Of a stretch of 64,000 nt of DNA, positions 12,376 to 24,076 are shown in pieces. Source of the stretch: Dactylonectria macrodidyma (lineage: Eukaryota > Ascomycota > Sordariomycetes > Hypocreales > Nectriaceae); assembly GCA_020744425.1 (NCBI GenBank), contig JAGMUV010000015.1:62001-126000 (forward strand). The letters run 5' to 3'. The notes under the pieces were generated by a model, which was not told where the DNA came from, made no database searches, and worked only from the letters and a program-made list of their open reading frames with translations. The translations under genes and the position numbers were made by a program. Every line of letters begins with the position of its first letter. Position 1 is the first letter of the stretch.

Positions 12376-13323
12376 CGACTGTGGGCAGACGATTGAAGAT
12401 TTCTTTGCCTTTTCACTTTACCTACCTTTGTTCACGTTCGTGCCGCATCACCCCAAGACAACAACGAACGACACCACACAAGCTTCCTCGTTTCGACCGA
12501 AGAATACCCCTCCTTTTCCTTACTACATATATACCTTGTCTCTTTCATTATTCGCACGACGGTGCCTTGGGGCGGTTTCCTTGTGTTCCAACTATTCCCG
12601 AATTCTGCTTTTCTCATTGTTGAGCGCGGACTTTGTCCGTTAATCCTCTTTTTATTTCTTGCATTGTTGGGGAGTCAGCGTCCTTGCAGCCTCCAGAAGA
12701 GGCAAAGTTGTTGGGTGGTGTGCATCCGTTGGTGTCTATTAGGCACTTGCAGCATTACTTCGGCGTTCTACTGGTAGACGGGGAAGACGGAGGAAGACTA
12801 AGGAGTCTCATCTTGAATCTTCCAGACAGAAGGATTTTTTTTCTACTTTAATGTGTCTTGAATAGGCGGCCTTTTTGGCCGTGGCACCATGGATGGATTT
12901 CATGTCGAACATGATGGGTGAGAGGTTAATGACTCGAATATCTCGGCCTTTGCTGGATGACTTGGAGCAGCTGGTGTCGGATCAGTCATGCGCATACAAT
13001 TAGACATCACAGACACGAGAAGCGACTGCTTGACAGTCGAGGGAGGATAATCCTGCATCCGGAGCCCTAGCAGCGGGGGCCGCGAATAGACATCTGTTAA
13101 CACATTGTGACGAATCTTGCCCATGTGAATTGGCTTCAATAGTGCTGCCACCCCTGCTGCCTATGTCTAATGGTCTCTGTTATCTACCCTTCTCCTCCCA
13201 CTTCCAGGAAACGACCATATGTGAACCCAAGTCAGATCTAAACCCCGTACGCCGGCAGTGTATGGAACTACTATAAATCGCCTCGACTCCCTTCTAAATT
13301 CCCGTCCCGCAAGATTGGGCCAC
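12376..13323. other. Convergent spacer between bst1 and the MFS gene
   Basis: No gene supported. Small open frames on both strands lack protein character. The region should contain the 3' ends of two convergent transcripts: bst1 from the left and the transporter gene from the right. T-rich stretches near 12835-12848 could serve bst1 3'-end formation. Confidence 0.5.
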
Positions 13324-15233
13324 TCAATCTTCCTCCTCACCCTTGCTAATCTCGTTGAGACGTTCCTGGTGTTGGTGGCGAATGACCCACAGTGTAATGG
13401 CCAGTCCAGCAGCGCAGGCGAAGAGAGTGGCGTCGTATGCTGAGTGATAACAATTGAGGCCCTCGAGACAAGATCGCTCACCGTTTGGTTGGACCACGCT
13501 ATGTCGGTCGTAGACTTTGCCATAAAAGATGTTGAAAATGTTGGATGAGATTACTGGAGAAAGTGTCATGAATCCCCAGTTCTGACTGAGTCCATTGATA
13601 CCGAACGTCTCAGCAACAATCGACGGGTAAACACCAAAGAGGAAGCCGTAGCCTAGGCCGGACAAGCTGGAGACGATTACTAGCCAGTGCGGGTCGGCAA
13701 TGCTAAGAGCAGAAAGCTGAGCAACCAAGAAGACGACGCAGGCAACAACGAGGCACCAAAGGCGACTGGCGTGTAGGCGTTTGACCAAAAAGTCGGAACC
13801 AACTCCTAAAAGCGATGTGAGAGTCTGAAAAGGAGGGAGTGTTGATAACGAAACCCGACTCACCGCTGGACAGTCTTCCGAGGAAACTGCAAATGGAGAG
13901 GATTGACACGTGCGTCTGCTGGCGTTTGATGAGGAAATCGTTGGTGACGGATTTATCGTAATGCGTCCACAACGCCTTCGCGTTGTTGCCGATGTTGCTG
14001 GAAGGCAGGGTTAGCGGGATTCAATTGGGCGGCATTAAAAAGGTACGGCCGCATACTTGATTGTCATGATGCCAACGCCAGCTAAGATTCCCATGATGAC
14101 GAAGAGCTGCCAGAAAGCTAGGGTTCGCAGCAACGTCAAGCCTCGAATGTCTATACGGTGAGATCGGTCAAAATCAATATGGTTCCCTACAAGGGGGTCA
14201 TCATCGCCGGCCAGCGACGCCGGGCGGGACATCAAGGATGACGTCTCGCCCGCCTCGGGGTCCTCGGGGTTCTCGGCAGTGACCACACGGCCACTAGCAG
14301 GCTCGGATGGGATTCCAGGAACGGCCGTTGGATCCAGGGGGTAGTCGGAGGCGGAGGCGGAAGTGGAGGCGGCAGCGGAGGTGGATGCGGAAGCGGATGC
14401 GGAAGCGTACGAAGGTGAGGTGAAACTGGTGCTACTGTTTATGTTGGAATTAGAGAACATACCGGGTTCAACCACCGCATTAGCAGCCCGGTAGGGTTTG
14501 GGTTCGTCGGAGGAGTTCTGGCGAGAGTGGTGTTGGTGGTCTGCCGCTGGAACGGTCTGGTAGTTGGAGTCGGGATGGATCTTGAGGAAGAAGAATCCAC
14601 CAAAAGTGATACCGCAAGTGCCCCAGGTCAGCAGCATGAGGAATGCACTGGGATCTCCAGGGAACAGGATGGAGCCTAGCAGAGAGAAGAAGAAGGCACT
14701 CAACCCAAATGCGGCGAGAGGGAAGGCGGTGGCAGTGCCGCGACGTTGGGGCCAGTTCAGAGCAGACGTCTTGATGGCGGCCGCGAAGGCCATACAACCG
14801 CCCAGGCCGGTTAGATAGGAAAAGAAGCATAGCAGAGGCACAGAGCCCGAGGCCTTGTCATAAGCTTGGTGAAGTGGGAAGTAGCCGACGGCAAGCAGTA
14901 TGGCACCTCCGAGGACAGCCATTCGGGGGCCGCGATGATCGACGATGATGCCGATAGGGACTCCCATGGTGTATTGGCCTAGGTTGCCAGCGAGGCCGAT
15001 GAGGTTACTCTCGGTCGAAGAGAGACGGAGTCGTTCGGCGAACTGCGGCGCCCATGCTGAGTAGACGTACTTGGCGGGGTGTTAGCGATGAATAGATGGA
15101 TGCAGAGGGGGCTAGAGGGAGACGTTACGTTGGTACCGCAGGCCAGCGATATGAGGGTTGCGGCAACACTGGCGACGATGCGCGCATGGTGCAGCTGTCG
15201 CTGGTGCTGCTGGTGCTGTTGTTGGTGCATCAT
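13324..15233 (-). CDS. MFS transporter, nodulin-like / Mch1-like family
   Basis: Predicted multi-span transporter of the major facilitator superfamily; substrate unknown. Four exons: 15129-15233, 14057-15069, 13864-13997 and 13324-13805, about 577 residues. The start MMHQQQHQQ leads into helix 1 (ARIVASVAATLISLACGTN), then SAWAPQFAERL and a typical MFS loop, IIVDHRGPRMAVLGG. A long cytosolic loop between the two six-helix halves is Ser/Ala-rich, encoded by a degenerate repeat near 14343-14410. The second half has FLGRLSSGVGSDFLVKR, the MFS-like repeat loop, then VVACVVFLVAQ and further helices, ending in an acidic tail. The Nodulin-like and monocarboxylate-type (Mch) branches share this layout, so assignment stays at family level. 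It is transcribed away from tms1. Confidence 0.85.
14343..14410 (-). repeat. Degenerate GGAGGCGGAAGC-type repeat inside the transporter loop
   Basis: A run of imperfect six-base units encodes an alternating Ser/Ala/Thr stretch in the central cytosolic loop of the MFS protein. It is likely to vary in length between strains, because slippage in such runs keeps the reading frame. Confidence 0.6.
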
Positions 15234-16177
15234 GCGGACTGGATAAGGTTGCGGAAGAGGACGGCGTGGATCATCTGGGTAGGGAGAGAAGAAGTGGAAG
15301 TAAGAGAAAGCAGGACAACCCAAGAGAAGGCAGGCAACAAGAGGAAGAGGAAAGCAAAGCCGAGAGGTCACTTGGAGGGTGAAAATAACAATCACAAAGA
15401 GATGGACGGCTTCATCGAAGCTGCGAAATGGGGATGGAGGTGGTGAATTGTTGCTGAGTCTGGACTCTTAGGAGGATGATGGGCTATACACGGATCCTGT
15501 CGCACGTCGGCACTACGTATGTCGTTATCAAACCGCGGTGGAGATGGCGTCAGCTGATTGGCGGGTGCCCTGAAGACGTGGAGGCACGCGCGTGCCCCAT
15601 CGCCGAGAGCGGAGCCCATCGGAACCGTAGCCAGGGTTTGCCGGGGCTGCTGGTGAGGTCCCGAGAGTGGGCCTCGTGATTACTCCCGGCCCGCTGGTTC
15701 GCGACTGTACCTGCCTCTTGTACTGTACGTTCTATTAGTCTTGCCTTCTGCACCACGACCCACGCTAGACTCCGCGGAACATCACGAGCCACCACTAGCC
15801 ACTATGTGCATTACATAAGGAGGACGCTCCAGCCACACAGCGACGTAATCTCACGTGAACTCGGCCATTGCCCCGTCTTCGGCCGTTTGCACCGGCGCGC
15901 CCAGCCTCATCATCCCATCCACCTCCTCCAGTCTACCGACTCCACCCATACAAACCAAGGCATCACCACGCTACATCGCTCAAGCCGCACTCCTCCTCTC
16001 TTGTTCGACACTTTCTACGATCCGCCGTGTTCGATCCGCCGTCCACGATTCGCCAAGCTCCATCTATCGCCTCTGCGGAAGCAATCGTTCGTCGGGCTAT
16101 CCGCCCTTCACCTGAGCCATCCGATTTAGACTTGCCCGTCATCGCTGTCGCCGCCTCAGTGCGCCTTTACCATCGCA
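15234..16177. other. Divergent promoter region of the MFS gene and tms1
   Basis: No gene supported. The two flanking genes start at 15233 (-) and 16178 (+), so the 944 bases hold both promoters. A TCACGTGA palindrome lies near 15851-15858. The right part (about 15900-16170) is C/T-rich, as is common for fungal 5' leaders. Confidence 0.55.
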
Positions 16178-17755
16178 ATGGGCGCGCTACTGTCGCTGCC
16201 GCTGCTGGCGATCCCAAGCGCGACCACCGTATGCCACCCCCTTTCACTATCCAAACCAGCCGTCTCTTCTGTCTTGTCCCAGCACTAATGCGCGAATCGC
16301 CTCCGATAGGTTATGTCCTGCCTTGCCAGTTGCTGCGGCGCCGCGACTTGTTCCATGGTCTGTAGCGCCTGCGGGAAATGCGGTAACAGGTACGACAAGA
16401 TCAAAGCTGTCCCAAAATTTCCTTCCCACCGCTAATCGTGCCTTGATAGTGTTGCGACTCGTATCGGATACGCCCTGCTTCTTCTCGTCAATTCCATCAT
16501 TGCATGGATAATGTTGACGCCCTGGGCCATTGAGAAGCTTCAGCATCTCATGCTCGACTACGTCAAGATCAACTGCCCCACCGGCAGCTGCCACGGATGG
16601 GTTGCGGTCCACCGCATCAACTTCGCTCTCGGCGTCTTTCATCTGATACTTGCTGGCCTTCTCTTTGGCGTCTCCTCTTCAAAACACCCGCGCGCCGCCA
16701 TTCAGAACGGCTACTGGGGCCCCAAGATCATCGCCTGGTTTGCGATGGTCGTCTTGTCCTTCCTCATTCCTGACCCCTTCTTCCTCTTTTGGGGCAATTA
16801 CATTGCCTTTGCTGGCGCCATGCTGTTCTTGATGCTCGGCCTCGTCCTCCTGGTTGACTTGGCTCACAACTGGGCCGAATACTGTCTCGCGCAGATTGAG
16901 GACACCGACTCGAGGGTTTGGAGGTTCGTCCTCATTGGATCCACCTTGAGCATGTACCTGGGGTCCATCGCCATGACCGTAGTTCAATACGTCTTCTTCG
17001 CTCGAGGTAATTGCTCTCTGAATCAAGCCACCATCACCATCAACCTCATTCTCTGGCTTGCCGTCTCCGTCATCTCCGTCAACCCAACCATCCAGGAATA
17101 CAACTCTAAGGCCGGCTTGGCCCAGGCTGCCATGGTGGCAGTCTACTGCACCTATCTTACCATGTCCGCCGTATCCATGGAGCCTGATGACAACCAATGC
17201 AATCCACTGGTTCGCGCCCAGGGCACCCGCACCACATCTGTCGTTATCGGCGCCATCGTCACTATGCTGACAGTCGCCTACACGACCACCCGTGCTGCAA
17301 CTCAGAGTCTGGGCCTCGGCAACTCCAATGGTATTCGTCTCCCGGAAGAGGACGAGCACGATCTTGTTACACAGCAGCCCGCCGCCCGTCGTGAGATGCG
17401 TGCCGAGGCTCTTCGCCGAGCCGTTGAAGAGGGCAGTCTCCCGGCCGATGCCCTACTGTCCGACGACGACGATGACAGTGTTGCTGGCGGTCATCCGTCC
17501 CATGATGACGAGCGATCTCAAACTCAATACAACTACTCGGTGTTCCACATCATTTTCTTCCTAGCAACAGCGTGGGTGGCTACGCTACTGACAATGAACT
17601 TTGAAGAGGCCACCAAGCAGGGTGACTTCGCCACGGTTGGTCGTACCTACGCGGCAAGCTATGTCAAGATTGCCAGCTCGTGGATCTGCTACGGAATGTA
17701 CACATGGACTCTGGTGGCACCTATTGTCCTCCCCGATCGCTTCGACTTTTCCTAA
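16178..17755 (+). CDS. TMS1: Serine incorporator family membrane protein Tms1
   Basis: SERINC/TMS family membrane protein with about ten to eleven helices. The family was named for a proposed role in putting serine into membrane lipids; it is now seen mainly as lipid-handling proteins of vacuole or endomembranes. Three exons, 16178-16228, 16310-16389 and 16450-17755, about 478 residues. The N-terminus MGALLSLPLLAIPS and the cysteine-rich ASCCGAATCSMVCSACGKC are hallmarks of the family and are split by the first two introns. Then come RIGYALLLLVNSIIAW and further helices, an acidic loop (DDDDDS) before the last two helices, and SSWICYGMYTWTLVAP at the C-terminus. Starting at the long open frame near 16511 would lose the conserved N-terminus. 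Confidence 0.95.
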
Positions 17756-19632
17756 ACCTAACTGTCCGCATATTATTGGAGTTGGCTTGACTGAGCGTGG
17801 TGGGTGTTCATTTGTACGTTTGTCTGCATAACGAGGTCATCGGGTTGCTTGTGCGTTACTTTTTTTTTTTTTTTTTTTTTTTGAATATATGCATTTTATT
17901 TAGCCCCAATCACAAAAGCTGTCTCTGGGGACAAGGCAGCCGTGGTATCCGATCCACATGGCGAAGTGCAAAGCAAGTGGTTGTTGCTCAGTCACGTCAG
18001 TTTCGCCGACCAAGTGTATTTCCGCCGCAAGCCTCGGGTTACCATCGCGTAGATGACGGGTCACGAGCAAACATAGCAAGCATCTCCCTCAGGCAGACAT
18101 CTTTCAGTCTTGGCTTCAGAGATGCTGACAAGCTCAGCGCTTAATAGGGCTCGAAGTCCGATCGAGGACGCATTGTCGCTCGAGGGCCATGTAGATGGTC
18201 GTGTCGCCCCGCAGATTCGGGGTATCTCATCCGGCATGTGGCTGGCGGTCAGCAGCCGACTACGTTGAACCACAATCTGAAGTCCTCGATTCCTGAACTC
18301 ATAGTACGGGGAACGACGTAGACACTCGTACATCTAAGGGGGCTATATTTAAGCTGTCCAAGGCCCAGTGGCTACTCGAAATAGTAACAGAAAGACGAAT
18401 AACAAAGATAGCTTTGAAGTGAGGGATGCCATAGCACGCGGCATAGTTTATGGAGGGACATGCCGGTGTAACATGATAGATCAACTGTTCAACTACAGGG
18501 ATCGCCCCAAATGGGGTTCTTGGAGATGACGAGAGCTTCATCGGCTTGCTGTCTCTTTCCCCTTTCCTGCTTTCGCTCTCTCACCCTCCATTCCCCCACC
18601 CCCCGGGAACATTTGCCGTGTACAACCCGGACTCTCAACTCCAAGCAATTATGTTACACCAATAGAACAGCGCCTACAACGAGTCGCGTGACGATGATGC
18701 GATCCATGACCTAAACAGTCTACTCACACCAAATGCCGTCACACCCCAAGTTGCAGTCCGCAGTTGAACCTACGAGCCTCATACTTCAAGCTCGCCTATC
18801 TCCAGCCAACCAGGGAGTCATGGTAGACAAGCCCATCATCGCGCCAGGAGGTCACAACACGCCACGCATGCGAAAAGGAAACACGGTTTCAAAGATATAA
18901 AACAGGTATATATTCGTTAGTAGAGTTCTCCTTACGTTGGATCACTAAAACTAGAGCCACGTCCGAATCATTAAACGTCTTTCACTTCTTATTCTTGGGC
19001 AAAGAGACAACTACACTTGATGCTTTTCAAGGGAGCGAAGACACCATGCCTCACAAAATCGAAACTAATGAACCCGTCATTAACGAGTAAGATCAAAATA
19101 TCCAAGTGTTCAACGCCCAAGCACTCATCAAACTCAGTAAGAACTCTCCGCCATCTGGACTACTATCCAACGATGAGCCAATAAGCAATAAATCGAAGCC
19201 AAAGGCCCACAGCCGTATGCTTTTTGCGTGGGCTCACGACTCGAGACACCAACATTTGACCATCAATGAGCTTCTCCACCGGCATAACGATGCGTATACC
19301 CTCCTTATTTTCCCGCGTTTTAGGGTCTGTCTCCAACACCTCACAGGTCACCCCGAAGAATCTAAATCCATAATGATCGCCAACGCCAGTTGCGGATGAT
19401 GTTACAAGTTTTCAGGATCGCCAACTATGCGATACACTCCTCTCGCGGCCGTCATGCCAACTCTGACTGCAGGGTATGAGAGTCGCGCCTCTGCAAGCAT
19501 CGGTGGCTCTTGACACCACTACTTAAGCCACTGGTTTAGACGATGGCAACGTTTACTGGAGTTTGAATGGGCCTAAGCCAAAGCTTCAAAGTCTGACGGC
19601 CATAGTAGTAGCCATCTACTCCTGAGCTTGAT
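17756..19632. other. Spacer between tms1 and cystathionine beta-lyase 3' ends
   Basis: Two convergent genes end here and no coding gene is supported. It contains a 23-base T run (17860-17882), probably near the tms1 3' end. One minus-strand frame at 19163-19411 has balanced composition but no start of its own and no family I know. Frames near 18060-18330 look like decayed or chance sequence. Confidence 0.45.
17860..17882 (+). repeat. Poly-T tract of 23 bases
   Basis: An uninterrupted T run lies about 105 bases past the tms1 stop and is followed by GAATATATGC. It may mark the 3' end region of tms1. Alternatively it may be the trace of an old poly(A) insertion on the other strand, but no retroelement remains are visible next to it. 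Confidence 0.8.
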
Positions 19633-21022
19633 TTAGATGGGGCGAGGCTGTTCACCCAGGTCCTTGGCCGATCCCGTAGCGTGGAAGCCATCTAGAGTCA
19701 CAGTTACAGCACCGGCTTGGACAAGCTAAATTCTAGTTAGTAGACATCCCGATAGATGAAATCAGGTTGCTTACTGCTCGCGAGAGGTCCTCAATGAGAT
19801 CGTCTACATCTTCAATTCCGACGCAAAGGCGGATAATATCCTCGGGCATTTGTCGTTCCTTTCGTGTCTTGGCATCGATGCTGGCATGACTCATCTGGCA
19901 TGGCATGCTAATCAAGCTATTGACGCATCCGAAGCTGACGCTGATTGCCCAAAGCCGAGCAGCCTCTACGATGCGTTCAGAGACAGCACTGTCGCCGGTC
20001 TCGAAGGAGAGAACGGCGCCTGCACCACGAGCCATGGACCAGTGCAGATCGTATTGAGGGTGAGACTTCAGTCCAGGGTATCGGACCCGGAAGCCCCTTG
20101 ACTCAAGAAACTCGGCGATAGCCTGTGCACTAGCCTGCTGTTTTTCCATGCGGATCGCAAGCGTTTTGATGCCTCTCATCAAAAGGAAGGAGTCATTGGG
20201 GGAAAGGCCGCATCCGGTAGAGTTGATGACGAAGAATAGCCTGTCTGCAATTGAGGAATCGTTGCAGGCCATCACACCGGCCATGATATCGTGATGACCC
20301 GAGAGGTATTTGGTGCCGGACTCGTAAACAATATCGGCGCCTACATCGAGGGGGTTGAAGAGCATGGGTGAGAGCATGGTGTTGTCAACGACGACCAGAG
20401 CCTTGGGGTTGGCATCATGAACGAGTCGTGCGATAGAGGGGATGTCGACAATCTTGATCAAGGGGTTTGTGGGAGTCTCGAGCAGCACCATGGCTGTCTT
20501 TTCTGAGATGCGCGCCTGCACGGTCTCAACGGTGGTGGTGTCGACATGGTGCACGACAATGCCTTGGTTGGCAGCTAGGTAGGTGAGAAGACGATGGCTG
20601 CCTCCGTACAAGTCGTCGCCAGTGATGACCTCATCGCCGGGTCGGAGCAGGCGAGTAATAACATCCAGAGCGCCCATGCCGGAGCTCACGGCTAGAGCCC
20701 GCGAGGCGTTCATGATCTTGGCTACATGACGCTCGAGGTGCGTGCGGGTAGGGTTTCCGGAGCGAGTGTAGTCGTACTCCTGCTGGCCGCCATTGGCCGA
20801 GGACTGCTTGAAGGTGGCAGATTGGTAGATGGGGATGCTGGAGGCGCCGTATTGATCCTTGCTGTCGGTGTAGACCAACTCGGTAGCCAGAGCGTATCTC
20901 CGGCGGCCATTGCGTGGGCTGGAGGGAGCAGGAGAAGGGGGTAGGTCGTGGCCGTCGAGGTCGACCCTCTTCAGCGGGTTGGTTGACTTTTCGGCTGGCG
21001 CATTGGGAGACGGGGCTGACAT
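19633..21022 (-). CDS. STR3: Cystathionine beta-lyase
   Basis: PLP enzyme that splits cystathionine into homocysteine, pyruvate and ammonia in methionine biosynthesis (yeast Str3, Neurospora met-2). Two exons, 19775-21022 and 19633-19725, about 446 residues. PLP-fold landmarks: YDYTRSGNPTR near residues 83-93, SSGMGALD, VDNTMLSP, and the Schiff-base lysine in SGTKYLSGHHD (Lys near 238). The C-terminal exon supplies LVQAGAVTVTLDGF, typical of the fungal enzyme. Its intron has the perfect branch point TACTAAC ahead of TTTAG. Without splicing the protein would end after a short unrelated tail. The related cystathionine gamma-synthase and gamma-lyase share the fold; the N-terminal extension and the C-terminus favour the beta-lyase. 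The next gene, msp1, lies upstream on the same strand but is independent. Confidence 0.92.
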
Positions 21023-22040
21023 GGCGAAATAGGAGGTCGGGAAACAGAAGAGTAAGCTGGGAGAGGAGTTGGAGATAGAAGTAGATATGTTGTAGGTTGT
21101 GAGAAGTTGAGGACGAGCCCCGCGGCGATCAGTACCTGCTCGTTAGTACCCAGTGAATGGGTGGGTGGCGGGGAGGGCGGGAAGTGAGGGGCGTGAGAGC
21201 ACAATTGAGAGTTCAATCAAAAGGCAAGATGAAGTCACGGAACGCGAGCCCAAAAATAATAGGCAAATGCGAATGTAGATATGGAGATGAGGAGAAGGGA
21301 GAAGCTTGAAGAGGTGGTGGTTGTCGAAAGAAAGATGAGCGAGTCAGACTCTGGGGGTAAGGACGGAAGGCGGGAGTCGGGAGTCACGCCCGCTCATCGG
21401 CGGTCTGAGGTTTTCACCATTGAGAAGTGCTCACTCAGTGGCTCACAGCGCTGCCCTTGCAGCGGACTGCGGCATGTTTGCACGGCCTCACAGCGCTATT
21501 GCAGCGCTCTTGCAGGTCAGCTCACCCCACTACCGGCGTCTCAGAGCCGCGAACCGTCCACCGCCATTCAGTTGGCTCATCCGCCCGATGAACGGAGGCG
21601 GACTCATGATGCCGGGGTACAAGGATTTCCACCGTGAGCCACTCGCAAAACAAAGTATCCCGCTATCAGGACCCCGGACCATTTGGTGGGGTACGTCAAA
21701 TGACGTGATCCCGCACCGATCGATGGCCATCCTCTTCAATCCCGTTCTCCAGACTCAGGTCATACTGTGCGAAGCATTTGTCCTGGATTAGTCTGCCGGG
21801 CTTCGCCCAGCCAAACTCGGGCCAAATCCAGACTCAAAAGAGGTCTCGTGAGAAGAAATATACAGCCTAGACAGTGCTGGTCGTACAGTGCACCCCATTT
21901 TGAGCCCGAGGAGTTCTGAGACAACCCCTCAAACCCCAGAATCACGAAATTGCTGATTGGACCACGGAGCGGTGATGCCATGTCCAGGATTGCTTTCTCT
22001 ATTGTTTGAATCGCTTGCCGTCTCTTGAAGTCTTAGTAAG
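21023..22040 (-). other. Promoter of cystathionine beta-lyase and 3' end of msp1
   Basis: No gene supported. Reading on the minus strand, it follows the msp1 stop and precedes the cystathionine beta-lyase start. Two GAGTCA words (21341-21346 and 21381-21386; TGACTC on the gene's strand) could be Gcn4/CPC1-type half sites, plausible for an amino-acid gene but short enough to be chance. Confidence 0.45.
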
Positions 22041-23507
22041 TTAGTCCTGTTCCTCAGCTACCAGCTCATCCACGTCCTCATACTCAGTAGTCTCCCCCCC
22101 TGACCGCCGATGCGCGGCCGTGGCATTCGCCTTGATTTGTCCACCCTCCCGGCCTAAGAAGTCTTCGCTCCTGAGAGCCCGGAACTGCGTTGGGTCCACT
22201 GACGCCATTGCTCTGCCCTTTTGTCGATGCTGTCGCATGTACTCGCGGACTGGAACCATGGCTGCATCTCGACATGCCTCCTTAATATCGCTGCCAGAAA
22301 GCCCTGCCGTAATCTTGGAGAGGTATTCCAGGCTGAAATGTTTTGGGTCAGTCTTGGTGTCTTGCAAGATAAGTTGCAATATTCGGCGACGCTGCTCCTT
22401 GCCCGGCAATGGCACGGGGAACTTCTTGGGCATACGGCGGAGGATTGCCTCGTCAATGTCGTGAATTCGGTTGGTAGCTCCCAGAACCATGATTCGGGCG
22501 GGCATGCCGGCAGAGTTTGACGATGTTAGTCCATCCCACAAAGTCATGAACCTGCTTATGGTTAGCTTACATGCACACGATATTGTAACCCGTGGAGAGC
22601 GGCGTACTCAGCCTTGACCATTCCACTAGCCTCGTGCTCGCCACTCCTTCGAGTCCCAAGAACCGCATCAATCTCGTCGATAAAGATGATGGCTGGCTGC
22701 ATCTTACGAGCCAGTGAGAAGACGGCCCGAACAATCTTGTTTGAGTCACCGTACCACTTCTCAGTCAAGGTCGAAATATGCAGGTTGATGAAGGAGGCTC
22801 CACTCTCGTGGGCAACCGCTTTGGCGAGCATCGTCTTGCCACAACCAGGCGGGCCATAAAGCAACACTCCAGAGGGTGCTGAAAGCAAAGGCGCGGCGTG
22901 TGAATAGAGATGCGGCATCGTAAGGGGGTAGATGACGGACTCCTTGAGTTCCTCAATAATAGTATCCAATCCGCCAATATCTAGGAAGCCACAATAACAT
23001 AACGGTCAGTGACGCACGACCTAAGGGGGCGTATGCTACCCGGGAAGGTATTGTGATCATGCAACTCACCGTCAAACCCCACAGATATGTCCTGGGGAGG
23101 AACCATTTCCAGCGCCACTAGATTTTCGTATTCGTTGAGAACCAACTCCTCCGCGCGGGGTCCCCTTCTAGAACTGCTGTCGTCTTCATCGTAGCCGTCG
23201 TCGATCTCTCGTTGTCTGTTTAGGCGCTCAAGATGTGCCTTGGCCTGGCGTCTTGCCAGTTCGTGTTTCTCCTTGTCCGGATCCGCGAGGTTACTGAGAA
23301 TGGGATTGAGGAAAGTTCGGGCGACATAAAGGCCGGCAGTCATCTGAAAAGAAGAAACGTCAGCATGTCGGCTCTGATCAACAACTAGGAGCAAGGCTCT
23401 CTCACCATGCCAGCAAAGAGCAGTAGGTCCATGGCGACATCGCCAAGTTTGCGTCGCTCCCCCATCCCGAGGATCCAGCGCAGCCACGGGGTCGACTTGT
23501 CGCTCAT
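22041..23507 (-). CDS. MSP1: AAA ATPase Msp1 (ATAD1), outer mitochondrial membrane extractase
   Basis: Membrane-anchored AAA protein that pulls mislocalised tail-anchored proteins out of the mitochondrial outer membrane. Four exons, 23406-23507, 23070-23343, 22608-22980 and 22041-22551, about 419 residues. The N-terminus [20 protein letters not shown] precedes a membrane helix that spans the first exon junction ([19 protein letters not shown]). The linker ends with the family signature IGGLD. Walker A is GPPGCGKT near residues 168-175 and Walker B FIDEID near 225-230, followed by [16 protein letters not shown] (sensor and arginine-finger region). The third intron interrupts KAEFMTLWDG; reading through it gives a stop. 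It is divergent from csm1 across a 569-base promoter. Confidence 0.95.
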
Positions 23508-24076
23508 AGGGTGGCGCTGCGCCGATGGAAGTAAGAGAGGAGGGTATGCAGCTGCACGATGGAGATGGCGACACTGCTATGTCTCGGGTAGCAGTAAAAT
23601 CAATGAGATGCAGGATGCGCGAGCACGTGCTGCGGTCAGTCGATGAACCGTGATCGCGTTGCGGCGGCAATCGATTGGCACATGCGTGTCGGTTCATCAC
23701 GTTAGGTAGATTCGCCTTATGCGTTCCAACTTTCGCCCCTAGGTAATCGGCTAATCGGGGCGTTGGCTAACCTGTCGTGCACGGGCCATATCGGCCACGC
23801 GAGTCCCGACTCGTCCGTCCCGATGCGCCGGACTTTTGTTTACATTGACGAAAGATCCAGGATCGAGGCTCGGACAAAACATGTTCTTCCCCTCGCTTGG
23901 CTCCCCTCATCACGCTCGCCATCACCATCCCCGCAACGAAGAAGCCCATCTAATCGAGTATACAACCACGGAAACCTATTCAATTGGTTCATTTTAAACC
24001 GCGACCTGCGCATCCACGGCCAATTTCATTGCGCCCATCGCCGCTCCAACCACGCACCGGTCTTTGACAAACACAA
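23508..24076. other. Shared divergent promoter of msp1 and csm1
   Basis: This holds the start regions of two divergent genes (23507 minus, 24077 plus). No reading frame with protein character is present, and I recognise no strong regulatory motif. Confidence 0.6.

Noticed and set aside
18061..18333. Minus-strand frame, and a nearby frame with an ankyrin-like snippet (GDTTIYMALERQ), as a gene or ankyrin remnant
   Set aside because: The snippet is short, stops lie on both sides and no repeat follows. It is more likely chance than a decayed ankyrin gene.
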